DNA of 64,000 nt, from contig CAJVXY010000001.1 in the NCBI GenBank assembly GCA_913009895.1, positions 122,469-186,468 of the forward strand. Reading direction: 5' to 3'. The DNA comes from an uncultured Acidiferrobacteraceae bacterium. GTDB taxonomy: Bacteria; Pseudomonadota; Gammaproteobacteria; Acidiferrobacterales; SZUA-150. The number at the start of each line of letters is the position of its first letter. The first letter of the stretch is position 1. This document shows positions 45,061-52,472 of this stretch, piece by piece. The translations under genes and the position numbers were made by a program. The notes under the pieces were generated by a model. The model was not told where the DNA came from. It did no database searches and saw only the letters and a program-made list of their open reading frames with translations.

Positions 45061-45330
45061 TTACTTCTTTTTCCTTCTGGCCTTTTTCTTAGCCTTTTTC
45101 TTAGCTTTCTTTTTAGCCTTCTTCTTGGCTTTTTTCTTAGCTTTCTTTTTAGCCTTCTTCTTGGCTTTTTTCTTAGCTTTCTTTTTAGCCTTCTTCTTGG
45201 CTTTTTTCTTAGCTTTCTTTTTAGCCTTTTTCTTAGTGGCCTTTTTCTTCGTTTTTCTCTTAGCTGCCTTTTTCTTGGTCGTCTTGCGCTTGGCAGCCTT
45301 TCTCTTCGTGGCTTTTTTCTTAGTTGCCAT
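45061..45330 (-). CDS. lysine/alanine-repeat histone-H1-like protein
   Basis: An 89-residue protein composed almost entirely of Lys, Ala and Thr with KKAKKKAK repeats and an N-terminal MATKKKATKRKAAKRKT stretch; the C-terminus is KKARRKKK. It has the composition of bacterial histone-H1-like/AlgP-type DNA-binding proteins, which compact DNA without a folded domain. A good Shine-Dalgarno (AAGGAG) is 8 nt upstream. The DNA coding it is a tandem 36-bp repeat, so the copy number is expected to vary. Distinct codon pattern from its neighbours. A long leader with a clear sigma-70 promoter lies upstream. Confidence 0.85.
   Translation of the reverse strand: MATKKKATKRKAAKRKTTKKKAAKRKTKKKATKKKAKKKAKKKAKKKAKKKAKKKAKKKAKKKAKKKAKKKAKKKAKKKAKKKARRKKK
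45100..45226. repeat. 36-bp tandem repeat inside the histone-like gene
   Basis: Three exact 36-bp copies at 45100-45135, 45136-45171 and 45172-45207, then a partial fourth up to about 45226. Each unit encodes twelve residues of the KKAKKKAKKKAK pattern, so slippage or recombination would change the protein by whole 12-residue blocks. Confidence 0.93.
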
Positions 45331-45700
45331 TACAGCACTCCTTGGGTTGTGGTTAGAGGATATTAACCTTAAAACTAGGATAAGCTGACGCCGGATCTAC
45401 GTTATCCAGACACGAGAAAAGACAGCCACGCTGGCTGTCTTTAAAGACTTCCGTCAGATTATCCCAGTTTTCCCCCTTTCGGGGTTTCGTCTCGCCTGAA
45501 TTAGTGAAACATCCAGGGCGTCGACAAAATCTTAATCGATCCAAAACAATAGCCTTGCTCCAATTTGTTTGGTTACAACACTGGTAAAATACTTCTTTTA
45601 CCAGCAATGGCCCACGCAAATTCTTTTGAGCCTGAATTACTTTTCCAAACTTTCTAACTTAATTAAAGCTTGATTAAAATAAAGTAAGCTTGATTAATCC
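45331..45700 (-). other. long leader of the histone-like gene
   Basis: About 365 nt lie between the predicted promoter and the histone-like ATG. The strand carries a hairpin GACAGCC/GGCTGTC flanked by AAA and TTT at 45418-45442 and a CCCC-TTTC-GGGG mini-hairpin near 45475. There is also an 88-codon open frame (45353-45619) with no protein-like character. Possible explanations are a regulatory leader, a small RNA ending at the hairpin, or an attenuator. No known RNA family was recognised. Confidence 0.4.
45418..45442. terminator. terminator-like hairpin in the leader
   Basis: AAAGACAGCC and GGCTGTCTTT arms around a 5-nt loop; T's follow on both strands. It sits 88 bp upstream of the histone-like start and could end a short RNA from the promoter at 45701-45728 or attenuate the gene. 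Confidence 0.6.
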
Positions 45701-45728
45701 TATCTAGCACAGTGGTTAACTGTGTCAA
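45701..45728 (-). promoter_or_regulatory. sigma-70 promoter with overlapping operator-like palindrome
   Basis: Minus strand: TTGACA (45723-45728), 16-bp spacer, TAGATA (45701-45706). The -35 hexamer is the consensus. The spacer contains CACAGT-N5-ACTGTG, a perfect dyad that could be an operator. Just downstream, AAGCTTGATTAA occurs twice with a 21-bp period (about 45667 and 45688). Confidence 0.7.
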
Positions 45729-45847
45729 GGCGTAAATGTAATAACAACAAATCAAAAATGCAAATTTATTTTATAAAAAAATCTGTTTTTAAGAAATTGT
45801 TTCGTTCAGTTTTGAATAAAAATTAATTTTTTTTAGATTTTGTCGTC

Positions 45848-46531
45848 CTAACCACATTTTGAATCACCACATCCTAAACAAGTCATGCAGCCATCCATTT
45901 TGATCACGGCTTTTGCCATACACTTGTTGCAAAGTTGTGATTCAGGTGGAAAATCACTCGCTTCATTACTGTTTTCATCGCCTTTTTCCCCTTGTTTCCT
46001 GTTATTTTCGAATTCAGTACGTTTTTTTTCTATAAACGCTTTCGTATGCTCATCTACCTCTTCGGTTGCTATTAAGCCAATTATTTTCATGTGACGTTCG
46101 ATTATGTCGCCAATTTCAGCCACCAATGATGGTGTATATTTACCTTTTTTGAAGTATCCCCCGCGTGGATCAAAAACACTGTGTAATTCTTCCACAAGAA
46201 ACGTTACATCGCCTCCTTTTCGGAATACCGCAGAGATAATTCGTGTTAATGCCACAATCCACTGAAAGTGCTCCATGCTCTTTGAATTGATGAAAATCTC
46301 AAATGGACGTCGTTTTTCGTGTTCCGTGCCCGGGTTGAGCACAAGATCGTTGATAGTCACGTAGAGCGCGTGTTCTGTGAGCGGTGTTTTTAGTTTATAG
46401 GTACTACCCAGCAATGATTCTGGTCGTTCCAGTTTTTCGTGCATATGGACGACATTGCTTTCTTTTTCCGGTTCCTGTTCCTTTTTTGCAACTTCAAAGC
46501 CAGTGATTTGTTGATTAATTTTAATTGCCAT
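45848..46531 (-). CDS. nrdJ: class II ribonucleotide reductase, NrdJb subunit
   Basis: A 227-residue protein matching the NrdJb fragment of the split class II ribonucleotide reductase known from Pseudomonas. The middle (HALYVTINDLVLNPGTEHEKRRPFEIFINSK, then MEHFQWIVALTRIISAVFRKGGD) is the TSCPD domain. The C-terminus ends in a cysteine-rich stretch CNKCMAKAVIKMDGCMTCLG, the place where the large enzymes keep redox-active and zinc-ribbon cysteines. A strong GAGGAGA precedes the ATG. It follows nrdJa by 77 bp. Required with NrdJa for full activity in the Pseudomonas system. Confidence 0.87.
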   Translation of the reverse strand: MAIKINQQITGFEVAKKEQEPEKESNVVHMHEKLERPESLLGSTYKLKTPLTEHALYVTINDLVLNPGTEHEKRRPFEIFINSKSMEHFQWIVALTRIISAVFRKGGDVTFLVEELHSVFDPRGGYFKKGKYTPSLVAEIGDIIERHMKIIGLIATEEVDEHTKAFIEKKRTEFENNRKQGEKGDENSNEASDFPPESQLCNKCMAKAVIKMDGCMTCLGCGDSKCG

Positions 46532-46608
46532 TTTGTCTTTCTCCTCGAATTCTTTCCTGAAATACGTTCCTGATCTGACTATTTTTCATTGAATCCTGGT
46601 TGCTGCCG

Positions 46609-48759
46609 CTAAAAACGACCGTAGTAACCTTCTTTCAGGGCATCATAGAGATTGGCGGCGGTGTGGGTTTCACCATCGTATTCCACTTCTTCATTGCCCT
46701 TGATCTCTACAATTTCTCCGTTATCCAGTTCAAAGCGGTACATGGTATTTGCCAAATCTTCTTCTTTGACCAATACGCCCTGGAAGGCCTCCGGGTTAAA
46801 TCTGAATGTGGTGCAGCCTTTCAGTCCTTTTTCGTAGGCATACATGTAAATATCCTTGAATTCTTCAAACGGGAAATCCGTTGGTACATTGGCAGTTTTT
46901 GAAATAGAAGAATCTACCCATTTTTGGGCTGCCGCCTGGATATCAACGTGTTGTTTTGGTGTGACTTCATCGGCACAAATAAAGTAATCAGGTAGCTTAT
47001 TTTCCTGTTCCTCAGAATTTGGCTGCGCGTTTTTATTGATTAGTTCGCGATAAGCCAGTAACTCGTAAGAATAGACCGCTACTTTTTCTTTTGTCTTGCG
47101 ACCTTCACGGATGACATTGCGGCTGTAATGGTGCGCAAAAGAGGGTTCGATGCCATTGCTGGCATTATTTGCCAGGGACAGGCTGATTGTGCCGGTGGGT
47201 GCAATTGAGGTGTGGTGTGTGAAGCGTGCACCTTTCTCGGCAATTTTATCGGTGAGCGATTTGTCAAACTGTTGCATGTAACGACTGTATTTTGCCAACA
47301 GCACCTTGCCTGGAATTTCATCACCTGCTTTTAAACCGTCGCTTACCATTTCAGGTCTTTTTGCCAGCATTTTGCCGGTGACTTTAAACATTTCTTCCAT
47401 AATGGGTGCCGGGCCTTTTTCATCGGCAAGCTCAAGACCAACTTGCCAGCCAACTTCTGCCATTTCCCGGGCAACCCGTTCGGTAAACTCAAGCGATTGC
47501 GCGTCACCATATTTATGCTGCAACATGGTGAGCGTGGAGCCAAGACCGAGGAAACCCATGCCGTGGCGTCGTTTGTGAGTGATGGCATGACGTTGTTCAG
47601 CCAGGGGCAGACCATTAATCTCAACAACGTTATCAAGCATGCGGGTAAATATCGCGACCACCTTGCGAAATGCTGGCCAGTCAAAAACGGCCTGATCCGT
47701 AAAAGGCCGGTTGACAAATTTTGTCAGGTTGACTGATCCCAGCAGGCACGAACCATAAGGGGGCAAGGGCTGTTCGCCACAGGGATTGGTTGCCCTGATA
47801 TTTTCGCAAAACCAGTTGTTGTTCATTTCATTAATGCGATCAATGAGTATAAATCCTGGTTCGGCAAAGTCGTAGGTCGAGGTCATGATTAGATTCCAGA
47901 GACGACTGGCAGGCATGGTTTTGTAAACCCGACAGGCCACCTGTCCAACATCATTGGTCGTGTAACCCTCATCGATTGGCCAATAACGCCAAACGATTTT
48001 TGCATCACCGTCAGACAGGTCCCGCTCATTTGCTGGAAATGCCAGTTCCCATTCCTGGTCATCTTTAACCGCCTTCATAAATTCGTCGGTAATAAGACAA
48101 GACAAATTAAATTGACGTAAGCGCCCATCTTCACGTTTGGCACGAATGAAATCCATAATATCGGGGTGGGTTATTTCAAAGGTTCCCATTTGGGCGCCAC
48201 GACGGCCACCGGCCGATGAAATCGTAAAACACATGGCGTCAAAAATATCCATAAAGGATAGAGGGCCTGAGGTGCGAGCCCCGGCACCAGAGACAAAACC
48301 ACCCTTGGGCCGCAAGGTCGAAAATTCATAACCAATGCCGCAGCCTGCCTTTAATGTCAGGCCGGCTTCATGGACGTTGCTTAAAATGCCGTCCATGGAA
48401 TCCGGGATAATCCCGGAAACCGTGCAATTAATTGTGCTGGTAGCGGGTTTGTATTTCTGGGCACCGGCATTCGAGGTAATGCGGCCAGCCGGGATAGCGC
48501 CATGCTGTAATGCCCAGAGGAATTCCTTGTGCCATTTATTTTTTTTCTTTTGTGTGGTTTCAACATCGGCCAAAGCCCGGGCAACACGTTTATATGTGTC
48601 GTCGACTGTTTGATCAACAACCATTCCGGCCTGATCCTTTAGTCGATATTTCTTGTCCCAGATGTCTTGCGACGTCGATTGTAGTGGGATCTCGGCAGTC
48701 TGTGGCTGCGGGTTTTTTGATGAAACCTGGGTGTTTTGGGCGAGTTCGGCTGCCTTCAT
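46609..48759 (-). CDS. nrdJ: class II (B12-dependent) ribonucleotide reductase, NrdJa subunit
   Basis: A 716-residue catalytic subunit of an adenosylcobalamin-dependent ribonucleotide reductase, making dNTPs without oxygen requirement. Landmarks: STINCTVSGIIPDSMDGIL, LKAGCGIGYEFSTLRPKGG, ATNPCGEQPLPPYGSCLLGSVNLTKF (active-site Asn, Cys and Glu) and APTGTISLSLANNASNGIEPSFA. It stops before the C-terminal cysteine domain supplied by NrdJb. A likely NrdR site lies upstream. No B12 riboswitch was found. Confidence 0.93.
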   Translation of the reverse strand: MKAAELAQNTQVSSKNPQPQTAEIPLQSTSQDIWDKKYRLKDQAGMVVDQTVDDTYKRVARALADVETTQKKKNKWHKEFLWALQHGAIPAGRITSNAGAQKYKPATSTINCTVSGIIPDSMDGILSNVHEAGLTLKAGCGIGYEFSTLRPKGGFVSGAGARTSGPLSFMDIFDAMCFTISSAGGRRGAQMGTFEITHPDIMDFIRAKREDGRLRQFNLSCLITDEFMKAVKDDQEWELAFPANERDLSDGDAKIVWRYWPIDEGYTTNDVGQVACRVYKTMPASRLWNLIMTSTYDFAEPGFILIDRINEMNNNWFCENIRATNPCGEQPLPPYGSCLLGSVNLTKFVNRPFTDQAVFDWPAFRKVVAIFTRMLDNVVEINGLPLAEQRHAITHKRRHGMGFLGLGSTLTMLQHKYGDAQSLEFTERVAREMAEVGWQVGLELADEKGPAPIMEEMFKVTGKMLAKRPEMVSDGLKAGDEIPGKVLLAKYSRYMQQFDKSLTDKIAEKGARFTHHTSIAPTGTISLSLANNASNGIEPSFAHHYSRNVIREGRKTKEKVAVYSYELLAYRELINKNAQPNSEEQENKLPDYFICADEVTPKQHVDIQAAAQKWVDSSISKTANVPTDFPFEEFKDIYMYAYEKGLKGCTTFRFNPEAFQGVLVKEEDLANTMYRFELDNGEIVEIKGNEEVEYDGETHTAANLYDALKEGYYGRF

Positions 48760-48792
48760 TGGGATGTATTTCTCCTGTAAAACCGGGTGGTT

Positions 48793-48808
48793 GTTCTAGT
48801 TATAGTGT
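48793..48808. promoter_or_regulatory. weaker second NrdR-like box
   Basis: The minus strand reads ACACTATAACTAGAAC; the first half matches the NrdR pattern and the second half is degenerate. Its centre is 41 bp (about four turns) from the strong box at 48834-48849, a spacing compatible with paired NrdR sites. Confidence 0.4.
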
Positions 48809-48833
48809 TTTTTTTTCTGCGAACCACAACATG

Positions 48834-48849
48834 TTGTGGTTATGGAAAA
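48834..48849. promoter_or_regulatory. candidate NrdR box upstream of nrdJ
   Basis: CCACAACATGTTGTGG is a perfect 16-bp palindrome 75 bp upstream of the nrdJa start. Its core fits the gammaproteobacterial NrdR pattern CMCWAYATRTWGKG at all positions. NrdR represses ribonucleotide reductase genes. Confidence 0.65.
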
Positions 48850-49068
48850 TAACTCTCATGTCATGGTGCTGTCAAGGATTTCTGATGGCGGGGAAAAGAT
48901 TTTATATGACCCTTAATTTACAGCCTGAAATGCGAAAATATAGTTTCCGCTGGTCATACATATATAAGGTATAAACTCGGGACGGGGTTAATACTATAAA
49001 AATATACTGGAAATTACTGACCAGACCACAGATCAACAACCCCTTGTTTTCGATCTTGTTGGCTGGTT

Positions 49069-50001
49069 TTAAATCTCTCGCCCAAAATGCTCCCGGAATT
49101 GGCCTTTGAATTCGTCTGCCGTGAAGCTGTGATTCTGGGTACCATGATGGGCGATTTTGATGGCGCCCGCCAGGGTCGCAATTTGCCCTGTTGTTTCCCA
49201 GTCCAGTTCGTTCATTAATCCATATAACAGGCCAGCTCGATAGGCGTCACCACAACCGGTGGGGTCGTTAATGAATTTCGCCGGCACGGCAGGAATGGTA
49301 ATCATTTTATCATCGGTATAAATGAGAGAGCCTTCAGCGCCACGGGTGACGACCAGTGCCTTTACCTGTTTGGCCATGGTATCAATGGATTCACCGGTTT
49401 TTTCCTGTAACAGTTTTGCCTCATAATCATTGAGCGTGACCCAGGTGGCCTGTTGGATAAAATTCTTTAACTGGTCAGCAGAAAACATGGGCATGCCCTG
49501 GCCTGGATCAAATAGAAAGGGTATACCGGCTGCGACAAACTGTTCTGCATGATCAACCATGCCCTGGGCACCGTCAGGCGAAATAATGCCGATGGTTACA
49601 CCTGTTGCATCACTGATTTTATTTTCATGGGACAGGCTCATGGCACCGGGATGAAAGGCAGTAATCTGGTTGGCATCCATGTCAGTTGTGATAAAGGCCT
49701 GGCCGGTATAGAGACCGGGTAATTCCTTAATGTGTAGTCGGGAAATGCCACACTTGTCCATCCAGTCTGCGTAGGGTTTAAAGTCAGTACCAACGGTCCC
49801 CATGGGCAAGGGTTCACCACCAAGCAGTTTCAGGGTGTAGGCGATATTGCCAGCGCAGCCGCCAAATTCACGGCGCATATCAGGGACTAAAAAAGAAACA
49901 TTCAGGATATGTACCTGGTCGGGCAATATATGATTTTTAAACTGATCACGAAAAACCATGATGGTGTCAAAGGCAAATGAGCCACAAATGAGAGCAGACA
50001 T
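49069..50001 (-). CDS. PfkB-family carbohydrate/nucleoside kinase
   Basis: A 310-residue ribokinase-fold enzyme. The N-terminus FGGCAGNIAYTLKLLGGEP and the C-terminal catalytic DPTGCGDAYRAGLLYGL (anion hole plus catalytic Asp) are the PfkB signatures. VTLNDYEAKLLQEKTG and VTRGAEGSLIY are conserved spacer motifs. The sequence is closest in feel to adenosine-kinase-like members; the substrate cannot be decided. Single gene, 310 bp from nrdJa. Confidence 0.87.
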   Translation of the reverse strand: MSALICGSFAFDTIMVFRDQFKNHILPDQVHILNVSFLVPDMRREFGGCAGNIAYTLKLLGGEPLPMGTVGTDFKPYADWMDKCGISRLHIKELPGLYTGQAFITTDMDANQITAFHPGAMSLSHENKISDATGVTIGIISPDGAQGMVDHAEQFVAAGIPFLFDPGQGMPMFSADQLKNFIQQATWVTLNDYEAKLLQEKTGESIDTMAKQVKALVVTRGAEGSLIYTDDKMITIPAVPAKFINDPTGCGDAYRAGLLYGLMNELDWETTGQIATLAGAIKIAHHGTQNHSFTADEFKGQFREHFGREI

Positions 50002-50082
50002 AATTATTCCCGATTTTAATTGGTGGTCTTGATTTTGGCAGAAAATTAACGAGCTGTCGAAATCTTAATCGGGGTCTGCGGT

Positions 50083-52302
50083 TTATTCGTCAATTTTCTG
50101 TTCGTGCAGGTTCCATGGGGCGATAGATATCCACTGGTTGAATTCACTGACTGGTAACGGGTGGCTGATAAAATATCCCTGGGCACCATCACATCCAAGT
50201 ATGGATAATAATTCCCAGGTCTCTTTGTCTTCTATGCCTTCGGCGACAACCCGTCGGCCCAGATTGTGTGCCAAATCAATAATTGAACGAACAATAACCG
50301 CATCACTCTCATCATTAGCCATATCCATAACAAAAGATTTGTCGATCTTTAATGTATTTAGGGGTAATTTTTTTAGATAGGACAGGGATGAATAACCAGT
50401 GCCAAAGTCATCAATTGCAATTGATATACCCAACTTACTGAGTGCGCGCAATGTTTTGGAGGCATCCTCGATATCATTCATGAGTTCATTTTCAGTCACC
50501 TCAATTTCAAAAAATTGAGCCGGAACATTGATATCGTTGAGTTTGTTTTCAATTCTGCGCGCCAGTCGTGGATCCTGAAAAACCCTGCCGGACAGATTTA
50601 CCGCAACCTTGAGACGATACCCGGATTGATACCAGACTGCTGTTTGCTGGACGGCTTCGGTAATGACCCAGTCGGTAATGGTATTCATGTATCCCGCCGA
50701 TTCGGCAATGGGTAAAAATTGTTCTGGCAATATAATACCTTTTGTTGGATGCAACCAGCGTATTAGTGCCTCAACACCTTCAATACGACCCGTGGCCATA
50801 TTTATTTTAGGTTGGTAATGTAACTGTAATTGTTGCCTGCTGATTGCATCATGCAATTCATTGGCCATTTGTAATTTCAAATGACTGTAGGGGTCATCTT
50901 CAGCGCTATAGAAGCGATATACGCCTTCATATCGCTTGCTTGAATACATTGCAACGTCAGCGCAGCGAAGTAATGACTCAACACTGTCGCCATGTTCAGG
51001 GAAAATGGAAATTCCAATACTGGCATTTAAATAGAGCTCGTTGTCGTTATAATTAAACGGGTGCGAGAAACATGCCTCGATCTTGCTGATCAGTTGTCTG
51101 GCGTTTTCTTCTATATCAACGCCAATCATGAACAGGGCGAATTCATCCCCACCCAGTCTTGCCAGAAAAGCACCATTTTTTAGAGCAGACAGCCGTTGGG
51201 CAGTTGTGGTCAACAAGGCATCACCTGCCTGGTGGCCAAGGGTGTTGTTGATTTCCTTGAACCTGTCGATATCAACGAGTATTACAGCAACTTTATTAGT
51301 TTGCGATTTTTTGGCCTGTTTAATTGCCTGGGTCAACTGGTCGGAAAATAAAGTACGATTTGCCAGCCCGGTTAACACGTCTTTGGTGGCCAGTGACTGA
51401 AGTTCTACCAGGGTATTTCGTTTTGTTGTGATGTCCTCTGAAACACCATCAATGCGTGCAACTTTGCCATGGTTGTCAATGTGGGGAGTGAAAATATGGC
51501 GAAACCATTTTTTATAAATACCGCCATCAGATACTTCACATTCTACTTCGGTTGCCCGTCCGAGCAAACATTTGTCCCAGGCTTGCAGTAGCAGTTTTTT
51601 GTCATCATCGCTGATTTTGTCGAAGTAAGGTATTGGCGAGTGCGTCACGATCGAATAACAATTCTTCGGGTGCGGACTACGAAAAATTATTTTTTTATTA
51701 ACTGGATCCACAGACCACAGGAGATGGGGGATATTTTCAAGGGTATGGACTATTTTATCGTGAGCCAGTGTTGATTTGTTGTCGCGATGTTGCCATTCCT
51801 GGAACAGCTGTATACCCATGTCGCGAAACAAGATTTTTGTTAGTGCTGAAAATAAGCCCAATTTTTCAGTAGCGAGGATGTACTTGTCCTGGTATATATT
51901 TTGCTGGGTGAATTGCAGAAATAAAGAGTAGATACCCAGTAATGCCGGGGTCTCGATAGATACTGCCTTAAACAAACTGGCAATGGAGGCGGCCCAGCGA
52001 GAGTAATTTTTATTTTCCTGGGGTTTTAGCGCGTCATTCATGTAACCTGAGAATTCAACTGCCAGGGCATTGGCATCAATACATTGTTGTTCGAGACTGG
52101 CGTTAATGTCGGGGGAATGCTTAAGGTGTTTTTCCAGGATCGGGACAAATGCAGTAACTATTTTTTCCAGTTGCCTGGCATGTCGTTGAATCAGGCTTAT
52201 ATCGCGGGGTCGGATTTCCAGTTGTTTATCCAGAGAATGGATAAATCTACCTGAGCGCTGGTCGCTATTTTCTTTTGTAATGTGCTTCTGGTATTGGGTC
52301 AC
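50083..52302 (-). CDS. PAS-GGDEF-EAL cyclic-di-GMP enzyme with globin-like N-terminus
   Basis: A 739-residue soluble bifunctional c-di-GMP protein. Residues about 30-185 are all-helical and resemble a globin-coupled sensor, but where those have a proximal histidine this protein reads SLFKAVSIETPALLG with phenylalanine, so haem may not bind. A PAS fold follows (LENIPHLLWSVDPVNKKI ... RIDGVSEDIT), then GGDEF with LARLGGDEFALFM intact, and EAL with GVEALIRWLHP intact plus DDFGTGYSSLSYLKKLPLNTLKID. Both catalytic motifs are complete, so it could make and break c-di-GMP; which dominates is unknown. Confidence 0.92.
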   Translation of the reverse strand: MTQYQKHITKENSDQRSGRFIHSLDKQLEIRPRDISLIQRHARQLEKIVTAFVPILEKHLKHSPDINASLEQQCIDANALAVEFSGYMNDALKPQENKNYSRWAASIASLFKAVSIETPALLGIYSLFLQFTQQNIYQDKYILATEKLGLFSALTKILFRDMGIQLFQEWQHRDNKSTLAHDKIVHTLENIPHLLWSVDPVNKKIIFRSPHPKNCYSIVTHSPIPYFDKISDDDKKLLLQAWDKCLLGRATEVECEVSDGGIYKKWFRHIFTPHIDNHGKVARIDGVSEDITTKRNTLVELQSLATKDVLTGLANRTLFSDQLTQAIKQAKKSQTNKVAVILVDIDRFKEINNTLGHQAGDALLTTTAQRLSALKNGAFLARLGGDEFALFMIGVDIEENARQLISKIEACFSHPFNYNDNELYLNASIGISIFPEHGDSVESLLRCADVAMYSSKRYEGVYRFYSAEDDPYSHLKLQMANELHDAISRQQLQLHYQPKINMATGRIEGVEALIRWLHPTKGIILPEQFLPIAESAGYMNTITDWVITEAVQQTAVWYQSGYRLKVAVNLSGRVFQDPRLARRIENKLNDINVPAQFFEIEVTENELMNDIEDASKTLRALSKLGISIAIDDFGTGYSSLSYLKKLPLNTLKIDKSFVMDMANDESDAVIVRSIIDLAHNLGRRVVAEGIEDKETWELLSILGCDGAQGYFISHPLPVSEFNQWISIAPWNLHEQKIDE

Positions 52303-52472
52303 ATTTTATATCCCAACCTTGCTGGATGAGTGCAATGGCTGGGGGGGAACAATACCCTATACGGGTAAAAAGTAAAAGCATATAAATCATCAATTTATAA
52401 GATGAATCTGAGATAAAATCTAGTGGCGAGTTTTGGTAACAGGTAAAACGGAAATTGTGATTACTGTCACTG
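52303..52472. other. spacer between the c-di-GMP gene and cbbO
   Basis: 170 bp with an inverted TACCC/GGGTA at about 52347-52361; no gene or clear terminator. It would hold the promoter of the c-di-GMP gene. Confidence 0.3.

Noticed and set aside
45061-45330. Direct repeats that might suggest a CRISPR array
   Set aside because: Repeats are contiguous 36-bp coding units without spacers and encode the Lys/Ala protein.
45353-45619. 88-codon open frame in the leader of the histone-like gene
   Set aside because: No Shine-Dalgarno, odd composition rich in Cys/Arg/Trp without family features, and it spans hairpins of the leader.
48760-49068. Possible cobalamin riboswitch before the B12-dependent nrdJ
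   Set aside because: No B12-box-like sequence or suitable long structured leader was found; the region instead has an NrdR-like palindrome.
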